Source: an uncultured Collinsella sp. (GTDB taxonomy: Bacteria; Actinomycetota; Coriobacteriia; Coriobacteriales; Coriobacteriaceae). Taken from it: a stretch of 8,617 bases of DNA. This document shows positions 5,844 to 8,617 of the stretch, in pieces (positions within the stretch are counted from its first letter, which is position 1; each line of letters begins with the position of its first letter). The notes under the pieces were generated by a model. That model was not told the origin of the DNA and did no database searches. It worked only from the letters and a program-made list of their open reading frames with translations. The position numbers were made by a program, and so were the translations under genes. The stretch is from assembly GCA_902478825.1 (NCBI GenBank), contig CABSMK010000069.1, positions 1 through 8,617 on the forward strand, written 5' to 3'.

Positions 5844-5872
5844 GGCGACAGCGCACTCAGGGCGCCGCCGCC
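5844..5872 (-). other. GC-rich RNA hairpin between murE and the HAD gene
   Basis: Read as minus-strand RNA, GGCGGCGGCGC (5872-5862) pairs with GCGCUGUCGCC (5854-5844) as an 11-bp stem with two G-U pairs and a 7-base loop. The opposite strand would have A-C mismatches, so the fold belongs to the minus-strand transcript. There is no T-tract. It begins 8 bases past the murE stop and could slow exonucleases or tune expression of the downstream genes. Confidence 0.4.
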
Positions 5873-5880
5873 ATCATGGT

Positions 5881-7446
5881 TCATAATTTAAACTGGGTAA
5901 CATCGATTAGGCGATTGGCCAGCGAAAGGTCGCTCTCGATGGGCACGAACTCGTCGCCCACGTGCATGAGCTCCTCGTCACCCTTTGCCAGCAGCAAGAC
6001 AATGGTGGGAGCATCGGGGTTGACGTACTCCTCGCGCGCCGCCTTGAACGCCGCATGCACAGCGGCTTCGCGGTCGAGGATGATCTTGTTCGGCGTATCG
6101 TCGGGAACATGTTCGGCAAGCTCGCGACAGACCTTCATCGGGTCCTCGTGAGCCGGGTCCTCGTTGGCAAAGATCATCAGGTCGGAATATGGTGCGGCCT
6201 CGCGCGGAAGCTGCTCGCGGCGCTCCTGTGCCTTGCCACCGGCAGCGCCAAACACTGCGATAACCGGGCTGGCGGGAAACGCGCGCTTGACCGACGAGAA
6301 AAGCGAGCGGAACGAAAGCTGGTTGTGCGCGTAGTCGACGACACAAATCACGCGGCCGTCCTTCGACTCCACGACCTCCATGCGGCCCGGCACGCGCAGT
6401 TTGGAGAGGCCCTTCTTGATAGCCTCGATACCGATACCGATCTCGCGCGCGGCGGCGATGGCGACCAGCGCGTTCTCCACGTTAAAGTCGCCCGCGATGC
6501 CCAGCAGGACCTTCTCCCCCGCCTCGGACTCGTCGGCACACAGGCCATGCAAGTTGAACTCGATGCTAAAGCCGACCATGCGTACGTCGCTCGCCCACAG
6601 GCTTGCCTCGGGATGCTCGACGCCAACGGTCACCAAGCGCTCGGCCGTCGACGCTGCCTCCAGCACACGGTCGACCTCTTCGGTGCCCAGATTCACCACG
6701 GCGGTCTTTGCCTGGTCAAAGATCCTGAGTTTGCTCTCAAAATAATCCTCAAACGTGGGGTGTTCGATCGGCGAGATGTGGTCGCGGCCGATGTTGAGGA
6801 AGCACGCCACGTCAAACGGCAGATTCTCGACGCGTTGGTACTTGAGCGCCTGGCTCGAGACCTCCATGACCATGGACTGGCGACCGGACGTGCGGCAGTT
6901 GGCGATATGGCGCCAGACCTCGGGAGCCTCGGGCGTGGTGTTGGTGCTCTCGTAGCACTCGATACCATCGTCGGTGTTCACCGAGCCGATCATACCGCAG
7001 GACTCGCCCGCCGCCTTGATGATGGACTGGAGCATAAAAGCGGCCGTGGTCTTTCCCTTAGTGCCGGTGATGCCCACGATCTTGACGTCGTGGTCGGGAC
7101 GGTCGTAGATCTCCGGCGGCAACAGGGCCATGGCCGTGCGAACACTATCAACAACCAGCATCGCAGCACCGCTCTCCTGCGCCAGCGGCTCCAGAGACTC
7201 GACCAGCGACTCCTCGCACACAAATGCGACGGCGCCCGCATCGAGCGCCATGCTCAAAAACGCGGGCTTAAAGGCAGCACCTTTGCAAAAGAACACGTCA
7301 CCTGCCGAGACCGCGCGCGAATCAAACGAGCAGCCGGTCACGGCACGCTCGTCAACCTGCTCTGATGCGCGCAGCTCGCCGCACACATCGAGAAGCTTGG
7401 CAAGCGTATCGACCGTGGTCACGGTCGCGGAATCCGAATGGTGCAT
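5881..7446 (-). CDS. murE: MurE-family UDP-N-acetylmuramyl-tripeptide synthetase, probably L-Lys-type
   Basis: MurE ligases add the third, diamino, residue to UDP-MurNAc-L-Ala-D-Glu using ATP in the cytosol. The 521 residues contain the three Mur domains: an N-terminal UDP-binding part (to about 120), an ATPase domain with P-loop GITGTKGKTT (125-134), TTPEAP (170-175), EVSSQAL (195-201) and YFESK with the carbamylated Lys239, then the C-terminal domain with VPGRMEVV (352-359) and DYAHNQLS (371-378). The motif that selects the amino acid, DNPR in meso-DAP enzymes, reads NEDPAHEDP (428-436), so the Arg is absent. This and DYAHN resemble L-Lys-adding enzymes of Gram-positive cocci. The ATG at 7446 follows AAGGTG with a 4-base gap. 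It heads a likely operon with the HAD gene, murI and rph. A second MurE elsewhere in the genome cannot be excluded. Confidence 0.9.
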   Translation of the reverse strand: MHHSDSATVTTVDTLAKLLDVCGELRASEQVDERAVTGCSFDSRAVSAGDVFFCKGAAFKPAFLSMALDAGAVAFVCEESLVESLEPLAQESGAAMLVVDSVRTAMALLPPEIYDRPDHDVKIVGITGTKGKTTAAFMLQSIIKAAGESCGMIGSVNTDDGIECYESTNTTPEAPEVWRHIANCRTSGRQSMVMEVSSQALKYQRVENLPFDVACFLNIGRDHISPIEHPTFEDYFESKLRIFDQAKTAVVNLGTEEVDRVLEAASTAERLVTVGVEHPEASLWASDVRMVGFSIEFNLHGLCADESEAGEKVLLGIAGDFNVENALVAIAAAREIGIGIEAIKKGLSKLRVPGRMEVVESKDGRVICVVDYAHNQLSFRSLFSSVKRAFPASPVIAVFGAAGGKAQERREQLPREAAPYSDLMIFANEDPAHEDPMKVCRELAEHVPDDTPNKIILDREAAVHAAFKAAREEYVNPDAPTIVLLLAKGDEELMHVGDEFVPIESDLSLANRLIDVTQFKL

Positions 7447-7484
7447 CTTTCACCTTTCTCAGCCATTTGGCAGGGACGGTTTTC

Positions 7485-7513
7485 ATAGTAACTGAAACGT
7501 GCTCGCGCAAAAA
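7485..7513 (-). promoter_or_regulatory. Weak candidate promoter for the murE operon
   Basis: On the minus strand TACTAT (7490-7485) is a plausible -10, identical to that of the tRNA. A poor -35, TTTTTG (7513-7508), lies 17 bases upstream and overlaps the T-tract of the asnB terminator. Transcription would start near 7478. A promoter is expected here because of the terminator, but the match is weak. Confidence 0.3.
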
Positions 7514-7533
7514 CGGCTCCCGGAGGAGCCGTT
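7509..7533 (-). terminator. Intrinsic terminator of asnB
   Basis: AACGGCTCC (7512-7520) and GGAGCCGTT (7525-7533) form an exact 9-bp stem with a 4-base loop. On the minus strand it ends in five T (7513-7509). It lies 25 bases after the asnB stop and 62 bases before murE, separating the two units. Confidence 0.9.
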
Positions 7534-7558
7534 ACGCGCAGGCATTCGTAGGCCGAGA

Positions 7559-8605
7559 CTAGGCAGCCTGAACAGAAGGCTGGCCCTCGTCGATAAAGAA
7601 GCGCTTGTACCACACTAGGAACACGAGCGGCGTATAGATCTTGCGCTGGAAATCGCCCTTGCCCGCAAAGTGCAGATCGAGCAGGTGCATGAGCTCGTCG
7701 GTATTGAAGAACTCACTTGCCCACGGCGCGGTGAAGTACTCCTTGACATAGTCGTACCACTTTTGCTCGCGCAGCCAGTAGACAATCGGCACCGGGAAGC
7801 CCACCTTGGGACGGGTGGCCCACTCATCGGGCAGCGACTTGTTGGCAGCGTGGCGGAGTACCTGTTTGTTGCCGTTCTCGTTGATGCGGTAGCGGTCGGG
7901 AATGTGCTCGGCGAACTCCATGACTTTGCGGTCCAGGAAGGGCACGCGCAGCTCCAGCGAGTGTGCCATGCACATCTTGTCGGCCTTGAGCAGAATGTCG
8001 CCCGGGAGCCACATGTTCATGTCCAGGTACTGCTTCTTGACCAGTTCGGGCTGACCCTTCACGCGTGCGTAGATGGGTGCAGCGAGCTCGAAGGCGCCGT
8101 CGCCGGTGTTGTACTCGGGCTTGAGCACGTCGTCGACCTCGCGCTCCGGCCATACCAGAGCCTGTCCCAGGAACGACTTCTCGGGGATCTCGGCACCCTT
8201 GACCAGGAAGTTATGTCCCTTGAAGTACGGCATATGCAGCGCCAGGTTACCGAGCGCGCGACGGATGGGCAGCGGCACCATCTTTTTGTACTTGCGCACC
8301 GGGACCGTATCCTCGTAGTAGGCGTAGCCGCCAAAGAGCTCGTCGGCGCCTTCGCCCGAAAGCACGACGGTGACGTCCTTGCGAGCCATCTCGGCCAAGA
8401 ACCACAGCGGCACGGAAGACAGGTTGGACTGCGGCTCGTCCATGTGATACTGGATGTCCTCGAGCGCACCGAAGAACTCGTCGGCGGTAATCATCTTGCG
8501 AACGTTCTCGACGCCGAGCTTATCGGAAAGTTCCTTGGCGTAGTTGGTCTCGTTGAAATTCTTGTAGTCAAAGCCCACCGAGAAGGTCTTGTCGGGCATA
8601 AGGCA
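7559..8605 (-). CDS. asnB: Asparagine synthetase (glutamine-hydrolysing), C-terminal part
   Basis: AsnB makes asparagine from aspartate, ATP and glutamine-derived ammonia in the cytosol. Only the last 348 residues are here; the N-terminal glutaminase domain and the SGGxDS ATP motif lie beyond the window edge, cut at the adapter. The frame is open across the ATG at 8599, which is an internal Met (LMPDKTFSVGF) and not the start. Visible synthetase landmarks, numbered from that Met: KTFSVGF (4-10), MDEPQSNLSSVP (53-64), the ATP/pyrophosphate loop SGEGADELFGGY (81-92), LLKADKMCMAHSLELRVPFLD (203-223) and PKVGFPVP (264-271). The size of this part suggests the long, roughly 600-residue AsnB class. 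It ends with TAG at 7561-7559 and has its own terminator. Related AsnB-like amidotransferases act on cell wall or other substrates, but the motifs here fit true asparagine synthetase. Confidence 0.92.
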   Translation of the reverse strand, partial: CLMPDKTFSVGFDYKNFNETNYAKELSDKLGVENVRKMITADEFFGALEDIQYHMDEPQSNLSSVPLWFLAEMARKDVTVVLSGEGADELFGGYAYYEDTVPVRKYKKMVPLPIRRALGNLALHMPYFKGHNFLVKGAEIPEKSFLGQALVWPEREVDDVLKPEYNTGDGAFELAAPIYARVKGQPELVKKQYLDMNMWLPGDILLKADKMCMAHSLELRVPFLDRKVMEFAEHIPDRYRINENGNKQVLRHAANKSLPDEWATRPKVGFPVPIVYWLREQKWYDYVKEYFTAPWASEFFNTDELMHLLDLHFAGKGDFQRKIYTPLVFLVWYKRFFIDEGQPSVQAA

Positions 8606-8617
8606 CTGTCTCTTATA
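8606..8617 (-). other. Truncated Nextera mosaic-end adapter, not genomic
   Basis: The last 12 bases, CTGTCTCTTATA, are the reverse complement of the inner end of the Tn5 mosaic end (TATAAGAGACAG). This mirrors the adapter at the left end. Genomic sequence therefore stops at about 8605, inside asnB. Confidence 0.93.

Noticed and set aside
3317..6151. A 944-codon plus-strand open frame, and other long ones at 1881-3026 and 5962-7365
   Set aside because: They are antisense shadows. Each is in exact codon register with the real minus-strand genes: rph, murI and the HAD gene share one register; dtd and rdgB another; murE a third. They stay open because TTA, CTA and TCA codons are avoided. Their translations are rich in Arg, His, Ala and Gly and resemble no family, and the longest stops soon after entering murE, where the register changes.
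34..8605. A mobile element, CRISPR array, phage or defence island
   Set aside because: No transposase, integrase, spaced repeat array, toxin-antitoxin pair or nuclease gene is present. The genes are co-directional housekeeping genes with uniform codon use.

Overview
This looks like ordinary chromosome from a high-GC Gram-positive bacterium, most probably a gut Coriobacteriia (Collinsella or a close relative). That assignment is an inference. It rests on high-GC codon use in which TTA, CTA and TCA codons are nearly absent, the veg-ispE gene pair, the long-type AsnB, and a MurE with a Lys-type rather than a DAP-type motif. No marker gene fixes the genus. Both ends of the window are Illumina Nextera (Tn5) adapter, so real genomic sequence is about 34-8605. 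The terminal genes tatA and asnB are cut by library or assembly artefact, not by biology.

Every gene is on the minus strand, so transcription runs from high to low coordinates. In that order: the 3' part of asnB (asparagine synthetase) with a clear intrinsic terminator; murE (peptide-stem ligase); a Cof-like HAD phosphatase; murI (glutamate racemase); rph (RNase PH); a hairpin terminator; rdgB (house-cleaning NTP pyrophosphatase); dtd (D-aminoacyl-tRNA deacylase); a perfect 12-bp hairpin; a promoter; veg and ispE (isoprenoid kinase); tRNA-Pro(CGG); its terminator; then a strong promoter with a palindrome in its spacer, and tatA (twin-arginine translocase subunit).

Functionally the block joins peptidoglycan precursor synthesis (murE, murI; IspE feeds undecaprenyl carrier supply) with RNA, nucleotide and translation quality control (rph, rdgB, dtd). 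The murI-rph-rdgB core resembles the Bacillus racE-(..)-rph-rdgB neighbourhood, and veg followed by ispE resembles the Bacillus veg-(sspF)-ispE order. The HAD gene between murE and murI is the one gene without an assignable substrate.

I found no defence system, mobile element, CRISPR array, phage gene or plainly new multi-gene system. What merits a second look is mostly in the intergenic DNA: the palindrome inside the tatA promoter, hairpins in the veg leader, after dtd and between murE and the HAD gene, and a short AAATAAACC..GTCCC motif recurring in separate intergenic gaps. The Lys-type MurE signature and the altered IspE glycine loop are the protein-level oddities. There is no gene-free stretch longer than about 185 bases apart from the tRNA and regulatory region at 294-531, which is accounted for below.
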